Below are positions 1 to 6,496 of a DNA stretch of 19,773 nucleotides, one piece after another. The notes under the pieces are model-generated. The model did not search any database. It was given only the letters and a program-made list of their open reading frames with translations, and was not told where the DNA came from. Both the position numbers and the translations under genes were made by a program. The stretch's first letter is position 1; every line of letters begins with the position of its first letter. Origin of the DNA: an uncultured Bacilli bacterium (GTDB lineage Bacteria; Bacillota_I; Bacilli_A; RF39; UBA660); contig CAKORV010000021.1 in NCBI GenBank assembly GCA_934101625.1, forward strand, positions 1 to 19,773, in the 5' to 3' direction.

Positions 1-131
1 TCTTTTTGGATATTTCTAATTATGTTTATAAATTCTCAAATACTAATAGAGAAGTATTTAATCAATATAAAAGTTTTGTCAATGAACAATATAAATATTT
101 AGGAAATGATAGTAATTTAGGTTTTTATTAA
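1..131 (+). CDS. 3' end of a plus-strand gene, function unknown (partial)
   Basis: An open frame runs from base 3 to a TAA at 129-131 and gives 42 residues ending in NDSNLGFY. The start lies left of the window. It is followed 26 bp later by a strong bidirectional hairpin terminator, which supports a real gene end here. The residues are polar and Asn/Tyr/Lys-rich, with no motif I recognise. It is the only plus-strand gene in the window and converges on the minus-strand gene that ends at 206. The call rests on the open frame, the stop position and the terminator, so function is unassigned. Confidence 0.55.
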   Translation, partial: FLDISNYVYKFSNTNREVFNQYKSFVNEQYKYLGNDSNLGFY

Positions 132-156
132 ATTTTAATGTATTTTTGATAATTAT

Positions 157-197
157 AAAAACTCGTACACTTTAAATGTGTGTGAGTTTTTTGTTTT
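157..197. terminator. Bidirectional intrinsic terminator between convergent genes
   Basis: AAAAACTCGTACAC (157-170) pairs with 178-191 in a 14-bp stem that includes two G-U pairs; the loop is TTTAAAT. It is followed by a T-rich run on the plus strand (to 197), and the matching A-run at its left gives a U-tract on the minus strand. It can end both the plus-strand gene stopping at 131 and the minus-strand gene stopping at 206. Confidence 0.85.
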
Positions 198-205
198 AGA
201 TTGTA

Positions 206-946
206 TTACGAATTTTCTCTAATTTCCACTATGCTATTATTTTCAAAAATAGATTTTATATTATTATCAAATTTATTTATCTTTTTAAATTCAAAATCAT
301 ATATTTTTCCTATAGACAATATTATTCCATTTGTATCCACTACAACATCACTTATATTTCCACTTTCATCTTTTAGTTTAACATCAAATGTACTATTTGT
401 TATGCCTTCATTTGGTTCAAATTCGTGATTATTTACTTCTAATATTTCATATGATTTCACAAAAGTACTATTATCTTCTAAGCAAAAATTACTTTTGTAT
501 TCCATCCAACTTGGTCCTATGTACACATCATTTGTTTTTCCATTAACACCAGCACATTTTAATATAGTTATGCCATTTTTAGTTAGTGATGGTATTCTAT
601 AATCTTTGTATATAGTTGAACCACCATCCCAATATTGTTCTGAGGCAAGTCTTTTATACAACTTATTTAAAATTGCAGTATCATTTTGTAAATATTCCTG
701 TAAGTTTACCATATGTTCATCTATTACATAAACGTAATCTAAGCAATATGTGTATACTTTGTAATTATCATATTCATGATACAGCTCTGGTTTATAAGTA
801 CAATTTTTACTTTCTTGTATTAATAGATTTAATGAATATTTTTTATCTAAATTATCTATTTTATCATATAACTTTTTATAACCTATAACTCCCATTATTA
901 CTACTATAATAGTAGATATAATTATTAATAAGTATTTTTTTTTCAT
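206..946 (-). CDS. Hypothetical protein with an N-terminal membrane anchor
   Basis: 246 residues from an ATG at 946, preceded by TTGGAGAAAATAAAT, a good ribosome binding site. A longer frame from a TTG at 961 would begin inside this site and is less likely. The N-terminus is MKKKYL followed by about 16 hydrophobic residues (roughly 5-22), so it is a membrane anchor or uncleaved signal. No lipobox cysteine follows. The rest is hydrophilic and probably lies outside the cell; it has five cysteines, a Tyr-rich stretch near 35-55, and a C-terminal part (about 170-220) that looks like beta-strand sequence. I recognise no family. It has its own extended -10 promoter overlapping the end of proS and ends at a bidirectional terminator, so it appears monocistronic. 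Confidence 0.75.
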   Translation of the reverse strand: MKKKYLLIIISTIIVVIMGVIGYKKLYDKIDNLDKKYSLNLLIQESKNCTYKPELYHEYDNYKVYTYCLDYVYVIDEHMVNLQEYLQNDTAILNKLYKRLASEQYWDGGSTIYKDYRIPSLTKNGITILKCAGVNGKTNDVYIGPSWMEYKSNFCLEDNSTFVKSYEILEVNNHEFEPNEGITNSTFDVKLKDESGNISDVVVDTNGIILSIGKIYDFEFKKINKFDNNIKSIFENNSIVEIRENS

Positions 947-965
947 ATTTATTTTCTCCAAATAT

Positions 966-974
966 ATTATAACA
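966..974 (-). promoter_or_regulatory. Extended -10 promoter for the membrane-anchored hypothetical gene
   Basis: The minus strand reads TGTTATAAT (974 to 966), a perfect TGnTATAAT extended -10. No convincing -35 lies 17 bp upstream. The element sits just past the proS stop codon (977-979) and close to the GGAG of the next gene, so the predicted transcript has a very short leader. Confidence 0.6.
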
Positions 975-976
975 TA

Positions 977-2341
977 TTAATCAAATGTTTTTATATTGTT
1001 TTTTACAATACTTTCTAAAGTGATTTTTTTCTTTCTAAATGTTTGAAATTTTATTAGATATTCTACAAATTCTGTTTTATCTATGTTTATTTTTTCTCCT
1101 GTTTTATTGTTTTCAACAGTTATGTAGCCATCATTCAAAGTATTACCTAATACACATGTATATGGAATACCTGTTATTTTGCTGTCTTTTAATTTTGCAC
1201 CTATACTTAAATAATCTCTATCATCATATAAAACCGGAATATCATCACTTATTAACATTTTATATAAATTATTGGCATATTTTAATTTTTCTTTATCATC
1301 TGTTTTAGCAATTATGTAAATTATGTATGGAGTTAAATTAACTGGAAGTGATATTCCTAGAAATTCATTTTTATCATTTCTAACAATACTATTTTCATAA
1401 ATCATTGCTAGGGTTCTTGATACACCTATGCCATAACAACCCATGCTATAGTACTTAGGTTTTCCATCTGATGCAATATCTGATGCAATATATGTACCAT
1501 TCATACTTTTTGAATATTTTTCTCCTAGTTGAAATATATGTCCTAGTTCACATGCTTTTTTTGATTTTAAGTTATTTAAATCTTTAATACCATATGTTTT
1601 TTCTATATATTCTTGTGCATCTATTCTATCTAATAATTCACTATTTATTAGTTTACCAGTATATTCATCATATAAAATATTATCTTCACCTATATCTGAA
1701 ACACACATAAATTCTTCAGATTTAGCCCCTCCAATAGCCCCACTATCGGCACCTACTGGATGAACATTTAAACCTATTTCATCAAATATTTCTAAATATG
1801 CTTCTTTTATTCTTTCATATTCCGTATCTAAATCTTTTTCGTCTTTACCAAAACTATATGCATCCATCATTTCAAATGATTTACCTCTTAAAAGATAACC
1901 TCTAGTTCTTATTTCATTTCTAAATTTTTCTCCAATTTGAAAATATGTAGTTGGTAAATTCTTGTAAGATGTTAATCTTGATTTAGCAAATTCTACCACT
2001 GCTTCTTCTGCGGTTGGTGCTAGACAAAAATTTCCTTTATCAGTTAAACACCTAAACATTACATCTTCACTTACATATCTATCCAGTCTTCCAGAATTTA
2101 TCCATATATTTTCAGGTTGTAAAAGTGGTAAATTTATTAGAGAACAACCATATTTAGTTAAATTATTAATAATAATATCATTAATATTCTTTTTCACTAG
2201 AAATGGTATGTGTCCATATGCATATATTCCACTTGCAAATTGTTCTATTTGACCTGTTTGTAATAACATATCTTGTACTGGAAATTGATTATCTAATTTT
2301 TTTATTTTAGTTTCTATTAAACCTATACTTGATACTTTCAT
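977..2341 (-). CDS. proS: Prolyl-tRNA synthetase, short form lacking the INS editing domain
   Basis: 454-residue class II synthetase that charges tRNA-Pro in the cytoplasm. Visible motifs: the APTAEE segment (about 108-113), motif 2 with FRNEIRTRGYLLRG (140-153) and FEMMDAYSF (156-164), GADSGAIGG (197-205), and motif 3 with GCYGIGVSR (301-309), followed by an anticodon-binding domain (about 335-425). In the long bacterial form the INS domain that removes mischarged Ala sits between GADSG and motif 3. Here only about 35 residues (roughly 228-265) occupy that place, so post-transfer editing in cis is absent. The ATG overlaps the rsh stop (ATGA, 4 bp), and AAGGA lies 8 bp upstream inside rsh, so translation is probably coupled to rsh. 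Identity is very secure from the motifs; loss of INS is inferred from length and spacing. Confidence 0.96.
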   Translation of the reverse strand: MKVSSIGLIETKIKKLDNQFPVQDMLLQTGQIEQFASGIYAYGHIPFLVKKNINDIIINNLTKYGCSLINLPLLQPENIWINSGRLDRYVSEDVMFRCLTDKGNFCLAPTAEEAVVEFAKSRLTSYKNLPTTYFQIGEKFRNEIRTRGYLLRGKSFEMMDAYSFGKDEKDLDTEYERIKEAYLEIFDEIGLNVHPVGADSGAIGGAKSEEFMCVSDIGEDNILYDEYTGKLINSELLDRIDAQEYIEKTYGIKDLNNLKSKKACELGHIFQLGEKYSKSMNGTYIASDIASDGKPKYYSMGCYGIGVSRTLAMIYENSIVRNDKNEFLGISLPVNLTPYIIYIIAKTDDKEKLKYANNLYKMLISDDIPVLYDDRDYLSIGAKLKDSKITGIPYTCVLGNTLNDGYITVENNKTGEKINIDKTEFVEYLIKFQTFRKKKITLESIVKNNIKTFD

Positions 2342-3780
2342 TTTATCATTCCTTCATGTATTAATTTTTTTACTTTTGACATATGAGCAAGATTTTCCCA
2401 TTCTTCTTTAGCACCAAATGATAAATAATCAGTTATTATTTTTACTCTATCTTTGTTTTTTAATTTATATCCTAAGTCTTTCATATATTCTTCGTTAACA
2501 TATGCACCTATCATAGAATTTGCTTCTGTAGGATTATTTATATATGCAAAATCTATTATACTAGAACCTTTTGGTAATTGAATTACTTCTCCTTTGGTAT
2601 TATAAACATAAACATTATCTGAGAATAATTCCATTTTTACTTGGTCAACAAAATCTTTATTATCTCCAAACATTGCATTTATTTCTACTAAGGATTTATA
2701 GAACTGATTTTGACTCTTTAATTCTTTTTGCATTATATTTCTAGCATCACCTTTCATTATATCCCAGTAAGATGTTAGTCCAAAAGATGCAACTTTGTCC
2801 ATATCAAAAGTTCTTATTTGTGTTTGTACTAATCTATCATCTGGTCCAAAGACTGTTGTGTGTAAACTTTGATATTTATTAGTTTTGGGATTGCAAATGT
2901 AATCTTTAAATTTTTCATTTATTGGATGATATGCTTGATGAACTAAACATAGAGAAAGGTAACATTCTTCAATAGTTGATACCATTAATTTTAAACTAAA
3001 TAAGTCATGTATATCTCTTAAATTGAATCCTTCTATTCTTCTTTTATATATACCATATATATTTTTAGTTCTTATTTTTATTTCATTAGGTATGTTTCTG
3101 TTATTTAATATTTCTTTTATTTTACCACTCATATCTTCTAAGCATGATTTATTTTCTTTTTCTATCCTTTGTTGTAAATCATATATTTTTTTGTAACTAT
3201 CTGGTTTAAGATATCTGAATGCTAAGTCTTCTAGTTCTGTTTTTATTCTATAATGTCCAATATAATAAGCAAGTGGTACAAATATGTCCATTGTTTCTAA
3301 TGCATTTTCTTTTTGTTTAAATTCACTTTTGTATTCAAGAGTTCTCATGTTGTGTAGTCTGTCTGCTAGTTTTATAATTATTATTCTTACATCTTCAGTT
3401 ATACCTGTTATTATTTTTCTAGTGTTTGCATAGTTCTGATCTTGCTTTGATGAAAAGTTCATTTTTGCTAATTTTGTTACTCCATCTACTAATGTTGCGA
3501 CATTAGGATTAAATTCATAGGCAATATCTTCTTTTGTAGTATTAGTATCTTCTATAGTATCATGTAATAGGCCTGCACATACTGTATCACAATCAGCATG
3601 CATTTCAGCTAGTATATATGCGACATTTAACGGGTGCGATATGTATTCTTCTCCACTTTGTCTAAATTGACCTTTATGTAAGTTTTCTGCATATAAATAT
3701 GCTTTCTTTACATTATCCACTTCTTCTGGATTATATGACTTTACAAGTTTTAATAAGTCATCAATAGTTAAATCTTTCAT
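2338..3780 (-). CDS. RSH-family (p)ppGpp enzyme, truncated; hydrolase intact, synthetase probably dead
   Basis: 480 residues from ATG 3780 (GAGG 5 bp upstream; a GTG at 3786 lies within the site). HD hydrolase domain: HP (49-50), LLHDTIEDT (71-79) and KLADRLHNM (137-145), all as in active SpoT/Rel hydrolases. Synthetase domain (about 230-345): IRTKNIYGIY replaces the usual GRPKHIYSIY, and KFKDYICNPKTNKYQSLHTT is well kept. However, the conserved Glu of E-x-QIRT is Gln319, the same change as the classic inactive E-to-Q synthetase mutants, and the AHW motif is SYW. A TGS domain follows (387-450), in which the tRNA-sensing His of AYAIHT is Asn416. The protein ends soon after TGS; the helical, zinc-finger and ACT domains of the ~730-residue family are missing. 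It is co-transcribed with proS behind a leader ORF and terminator. I infer a constitutive (p)ppGpp hydrolase. Confidence 0.88.
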   Translation of the reverse strand: MKDLTIDDLLKLVKSYNPEEVDNVKKAYLYAENLHKGQFRQSGEEYISHPLNVAYILAEMHADCDTVCAGLLHDTIEDTNTTKEDIAYEFNPNVATLVDGVTKLAKMNFSSKQDQNYANTRKIITGITEDVRIIIIKLADRLHNMRTLEYKSEFKQKENALETMDIFVPLAYYIGHYRIKTELEDLAFRYLKPDSYKKIYDLQQRIEKENKSCLEDMSGKIKEILNNRNIPNEIKIRTKNIYGIYKRRIEGFNLRDIHDLFSLKLMVSTIEECYLSLCLVHQAYHPINEKFKDYICNPKTNKYQSLHTTVFGPDDRLVQTQIRTFDMDKVASFGLTSYWDIMKGDARNIMQKELKSQNQFYKSLVEINAMFGDNKDFVDQVKMELFSDNVYVYNTKGEVIQLPKGSSIIDFAYINNPTEANSMIGAYVNEEYMKDLGYKLKNKDRVKIITDYLSFGAKEEWENLAHMSKVKKLIHEGMIK

Positions 3781-3794
3781 AAACACCTCAACAT

Positions 3795-3838
3795 ATAAAC
3801 AAAAAGAGACGATTTAATCATGTTTAAATCATCTCTTT
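3795..3838 (-). terminator. Intrinsic terminator between leader ORF and rsh (putative attenuator)
   Basis: On the minus strand AAAGAGA-T-GATTTAA (3838-3824) pairs with TTAAATC-G-TCTCTTT (3817-3803): 14 bp plus one mismatch, a 6-nt loop, and then TTTTTGTTT. The rsh start codon is only about 20 nt downstream and no promoter fits between, so rsh-proS transcripts must read through this terminator. Its 5' arm is the last five codons of the leader ORF, including the stop, so a terminating ribosome would cover the arm and block the hairpin. Confidence 0.8.
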
Positions 3839-3937
3839 AGATATTTTTATTTTTTTAAGCATACAACAAGAATTAGTATCAAAGTTACTAACTATGTAAT
3901 TAATAACATCACAATTTAGTATATCTGCAATTCTCAT
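3824..3937 (-). CDS. 37-codon leader ORF upstream of rsh-proS
   Basis: ATG at 3937 is preceded by GGAGGGTCAT, a near-perfect ribosome binding site 5 bp away, behind a consensus promoter at 3968-3996. It encodes 37 residues starting MRIADILNCDVIN, with a Cys-Cys pair (residues 24-25) and a basic C-terminus (LKKIKISKEMI). The TAA at 3824-3826 lies inside the 5' arm of the terminator. Nothing links the peptide to a known family. It contains no proline, so it does not look like a classic proline-codon attenuator. Role inferred: its translation governs whether transcription continues into rsh-proS. Alternatively it is a small stand-alone gene with an abutting terminator. Seen directly: the frame, the strong ribosome binding site and the overlap with the hairpin. 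Confidence 0.65.
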   Translation of the reverse strand: MRIADILNCDVINYIVSNFDTNSCCMLKKIKISKEMI

Positions 3938-3958
3938 ATGACCCTCCAAAAAATAAAT

Positions 3959-3970
3959 ATTGGTACCAAT
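3959..3970. promoter_or_regulatory. 12-bp palindrome over the -10/start site (candidate operator)
   Basis: ATTGGTACCAAT is a perfect 12-bp palindrome covering the downstream edge of the -10 and the predicted start site of the rsh-proS operon. That is a typical position for a dimeric repressor. No regulator gene is visible nearby. The palindrome is directly visible; the operator role is inferred. Confidence 0.4.
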
Positions 3971-3996
3971 TTACCACTTTAAATGTGGGTTGTCAA
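3968..3996 (-). promoter_or_regulatory. Promoter of the leader ORF/rsh/proS operon
   Basis: TTGACA (3996-3991) and TAAATT (3973-3968) on the minus strand, with a spacer of exactly 17 bp. The -35 is a perfect consensus match. It lies immediately after the Nudix gene's stop and predicts a start near 3961. The spacer holds an imperfect inverted repeat, CCAC..GTGG. Confidence 0.8.
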
Positions 3997-4017
3997 TGGG
4001 TTTTCGTTAAAATTCGA

Positions 4018-4440
4018 TTAAACAGATATATATACTTTATTAAATGCTTTTATAATCATATCTTTTCCCATTACATCTATTTTATCTAAGTCTTCGATTT
4101 TTACTTTTCTTACTTCATAATAATTACTTTCTGTACATCTATCTAGTTCTTCACCACCAAGTTTTGGAGTACCACTTATTATTGAGCAACTAAAGAAATT
4201 AGCAATTGCTTCTTCACTTTCATCTTTTCCTATGTATCCATTAATTTTTACATCAACTGAAAATTCTTCTTTTACTTCTCTTTTTACATTTTCTTCAAGT
4301 GTTTCATTTTCATTAATTCCACCACCTGGGATTACATAGTATTCTTTTATTTTTCCATTTTCTTTTATTCTTCTTCTAAACATAAGATATACATAATCAT
4401 TTTCAATTATTATACCTCTTGAACTTACTCTTTTATTCAT
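4018..4440 (-). CDS. Nudix hydrolase
   Basis: 140 residues forming a single Nudix fold. The Nudix box fits G-x5-E-x7-REV-x-EE: Gly40, Glu46, and Arg54-Glu55 through Glu58-Glu59, the metal-binding helix. The usual Gly after EE-x is Ser. These enzymes hydrolyse nucleoside diphosphates linked to another moiety (NTPs, sugar nucleotides, capped RNA); the substrate cannot be read from the sequence. The start ATG has AAAGGAT 7 bp upstream. It follows trpS by 24 bp on the same strand and is probably the last gene of the GNAT-trpS-Nudix operon. No clear terminator follows; the next promoter begins almost at its stop codon. Confidence 0.9.
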   Translation of the reverse strand: MNKRVSSRGIIIENDYVYLMFRRRIKENGKIKEYYVIPGGGINENETLEENVKREVKEEFSVDVKINGYIGKDESEEAIANFFSCSIISGTPKLGGEELDRCTESNYYEVRKVKIEDLDKIDVMGKDMIIKAFNKVYISV

Positions 4441-4464
4441 AAAAAATATCCTTTCAATATTAAA

Positions 4465-5586
4465 CTAATTTTTATATTTTTCTACTTGACTATTTATCAA
4501 ATCTAAATCATTTCGATAGTCTAATCCTATCGCTTTTTTTACCTTTAATAAAGTTTCATTTGCTTTTAATCTAGCATTATCACTACCCTCAAATAAAACA
4601 TTATATATTTCTGGTATATGTTGTTCTAGTTCATGTCTTTTTTCTCTTATAGGTTTTAATGTTTCTTCAAGAACATAATATAAGAATTTTTTTACTTTCA
4701 TATCACCTAAACCGCCATGTTCATAATGTGATTTAAGTTCATCTAAGCATTTATATTCTATATTTTTTGAATTTTTATCTTTAAAGTATTCTTTAAAATG
4801 ATTCTCTTTGGCAAATGCAGAAAGATAAATAAATACTGGGTTTCCTTCTGTTACCCCTGGGTCTTCAACTTTTAAATGATTGGGATCTGTGAACATACTC
4901 ATTACTTTCTTTTTTACTTCTTCACTAGTGTCTGACAAGTAAATACAATTACCTATTGATTTACTCATTTTCGCTTGTCCATCAGTACCCGGCAATCTAT
5001 GGCAAACAGCATTTTCAGGTAAAATTGCTTTAGGTTCTATTAATGTTTCACCATAAAGTCTATTAAATGTCCTTACTATTTCTCTAGTTTGTTCTATCAT
5101 AGGTAATTGGTCATCTCCAACTGGTACAATATTTGCATTGAATGCAGTAATATCTGCTGCTTGACTTATCGGATAAGTAACAAAACCTACAGGTAATGTA
5201 TTTTGAAAATTTCTATATATTATTTCTTGTTTAACAGTAGGGTTTCTTTCTAATCTGGACATTGTGACTAAATTCATATAGTAAAAAGTTAAATCACTTA
5301 ATTCAGGAACTTCTGATTGTAAAAATATAGTACATTTTTTAGGATCTATTCCACAAGATAGGTAATCTAACATTACTTCAATAACATTATCTTTTACTTT
5401 TTGAATATTTCCAAAATTATCTGTTGTTGCTTGTGCATCAGCTATTTCTATATACATTTCGTCATAGTTTCCGGAGTTTTGAATTTCTACTCTTTGTGCA
5501 ATAGAACCGACTAGATGTCCTAAATGTAACTTTCCTGTTGGTCTATCTCCTGTTAATATTATTTGTTTTTCTTCTTTTATCTCCAT
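4465..5586 (-). CDS. trpS: Tryptophanyl-tRNA synthetase
   Basis: 373-residue class I synthetase that charges tRNA-Trp. The HIGH signature is HLGH at 21-24 in GDRPTGKLHLGHLVGS; the KMSKS loop is AKMSKSIGN with KMSKS at 206-210. The Rossmann fold shows QAADI and VPVGDDQ near 142-160, typical of TrpRS. It is longer than the usual ~330-residue bacterial enzyme; the extra length lies in the second half, where the C-terminal region carries a Lys-rich stretch. The start has AAGGGATAGAG upstream. It lies 24 bp below the frameshifted GNAT gene and 24 bp above the Nudix gene, so the three are probably one transcript. No T-box precedes it. Confidence 0.96.
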   Translation of the reverse strand: MEIKEEKQIILTGDRPTGKLHLGHLVGSIAQRVEIQNSGNYDEMYIEIADAQATTDNFGNIQKVKDNVIEVMLDYLSCGIDPKKCTIFLQSEVPELSDLTFYYMNLVTMSRLERNPTVKQEIIYRNFQNTLPVGFVTYPISQAADITAFNANIVPVGDDQLPMIEQTREIVRTFNRLYGETLIEPKAILPENAVCHRLPGTDGQAKMSKSIGNCIYLSDTSEEVKKKVMSMFTDPNHLKVEDPGVTEGNPVFIYLSAFAKENHFKEYFKDKNSKNIEYKCLDELKSHYEHGGLGDMKVKKFLYYVLEETLKPIREKRHELEQHIPEIYNVLFEGSDNARLKANETLLKVKKAIGLDYRNDLDLINSQVEKYKN

Positions 5587-5610
5587 TTTCTCTATCCCTT
5601 CTTTTTTAAT

Positions 5611-6422
5611 CTATTTTTTTCTTTTTCTACAAGAGAAATTTATTAAAATATCTTTATCAATATATCCTACATTTTTATATGCTTTGTTTGATGGAATATA
5701 TTTGTAATCAGTATAAAGTGAAACATGATTTCCTTCAGATAATACTTTGTTTGTTAAAATATATATTAAGTTAGCAGCATATCCTTTACCTCTTTCTTCT
5801 GGTAAAGTGACACTCCTGCGATTTTAGCATTTCCATCTGTTACTACATATGATGCTTGCGCTACGATTTTACCTTCTTTATTTTTCCAAATGTAATATGT
5901 TCCTCTATTTAGTCTTTTCTCAACATCTTTTTTTGCTTCATCTATAGTTAGTTCTTTTACATCATTAATTTCTCTAGACTCATCATATGTAAATTTGGTT
6001 AATATTTCTATATCATCTCTAGTAGCTAATTCAAAACTTCCATCAGATAGTCTTGGTTTAGCTGTTTTATCACACACTAAATATCCCATTTCAAAATAAT
6101 AATCTCCTAAATATTGATAATTATCTCCTTTTAATAAATTATATAGTTCTCTTTTACAAGTAAATTTTGTATCAACATCTAATAAATATTTATTTATAGT
6201 TTCTTCTATTTCCGGTAATAAAGTTATATCAAAATTATCTTTTGTCCAAATCCATGTAGGCCATTCTTTACCACTTCTACATAATACATAATTTTCTTCA
6301 TCACTATAAAGTTCAACTTGTTCAGTATTTATATTTTGTAATATTAAAAAAAATTTGTATTTATCTTTTTGAAATTCTTTACTTTTAAATATTTTATTGT
6401 TAGATTTTATACTCTTTATCAT
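5611..6422 (-). pseudogene. GNAT-family N-acetyltransferase, frameshifted near 5808-5813
   Basis: The first frame, from ATG 6422 (AAGGA 9 bp upstream), encodes 218 residues and ends at 5766 in an unrelated tail after AGVS. In the next frame the sequence continues as TLPEERGKGYAANLIYILTN and then a typical acetyltransferase C-terminus (SLYTDYKYIPSNKAYKNVGY) to a TAG at 5611-5613. TLPEERGKGYA is the acetyl-CoA-binding motif A, so the active-site half lies beyond the shift. One inserted base near 5810 (for example GTG TAC ACT TTA instead of GTGTCACTTTA) restores a 270-residue two-domain GNAT. Either the gene is inactivated, or the sequence has a one-base error. It has its own extended -10 promoter and lies directly above trpS. 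Confidence 0.88.
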
Positions 6423-6442
6423 ACGTTCACTTCCTTGTTACA

Positions 6443-6450
6443 ATTGTATC
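6443..6450 (-). promoter_or_regulatory. Extended -10 promoter for the GNAT-trpS-Nudix genes
   Basis: The minus strand reads TGATACAAT, a TGn extended -10 with TACAAT at 6448-6443, directly after the valS terminator and about 20 bp before the GNAT start. The -35 region is weak. It is the only promoter candidate I see ahead of trpS. Confidence 0.5.
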
Positions 6451-6458
6451 ACACTAAA

Positions 6459-6496
6459 TAATAAAATAAAACTACTGACTTATTTAGTCAATAGTT
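6459..6496 (-). terminator. Intrinsic terminator of valS
   Basis: AACTATTGACT (6496-6486) pairs with AGTCAGTAGTT (6480-6470) in an 11-bp stem with one G-U pair and a loop of AAATA. It is followed by TTTATTTTATTATTT. The valS stop codon (6482-6480) sits at the edge of the loop, so the hairpin overlaps the coding 3' end. Confidence 0.8.

Noticed and set aside
206..961. TTG at 961 as start of the membrane-anchored gene (and GTG starts at 3786, 16534, 17630)
   Set aside because: Each lies within or just at the ribosome binding site of a downstream ATG at proper spacing, so the ATG was chosen.
3959..3990. GGTACC in the rsh leader region as part of a T-box
   Set aside because: There is no AAGGTGGTACCACG consensus or Stem I; the GGTACC is the centre of a palindrome at the promoter, upstream of the leader ORF.
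5766..5815. Programmed frameshift in the GNAT gene
   Set aside because: The shift site (GTGTCACTTTACC) has no slippery heptamer or stimulatory hairpin that I can see; mutation or error is simpler.
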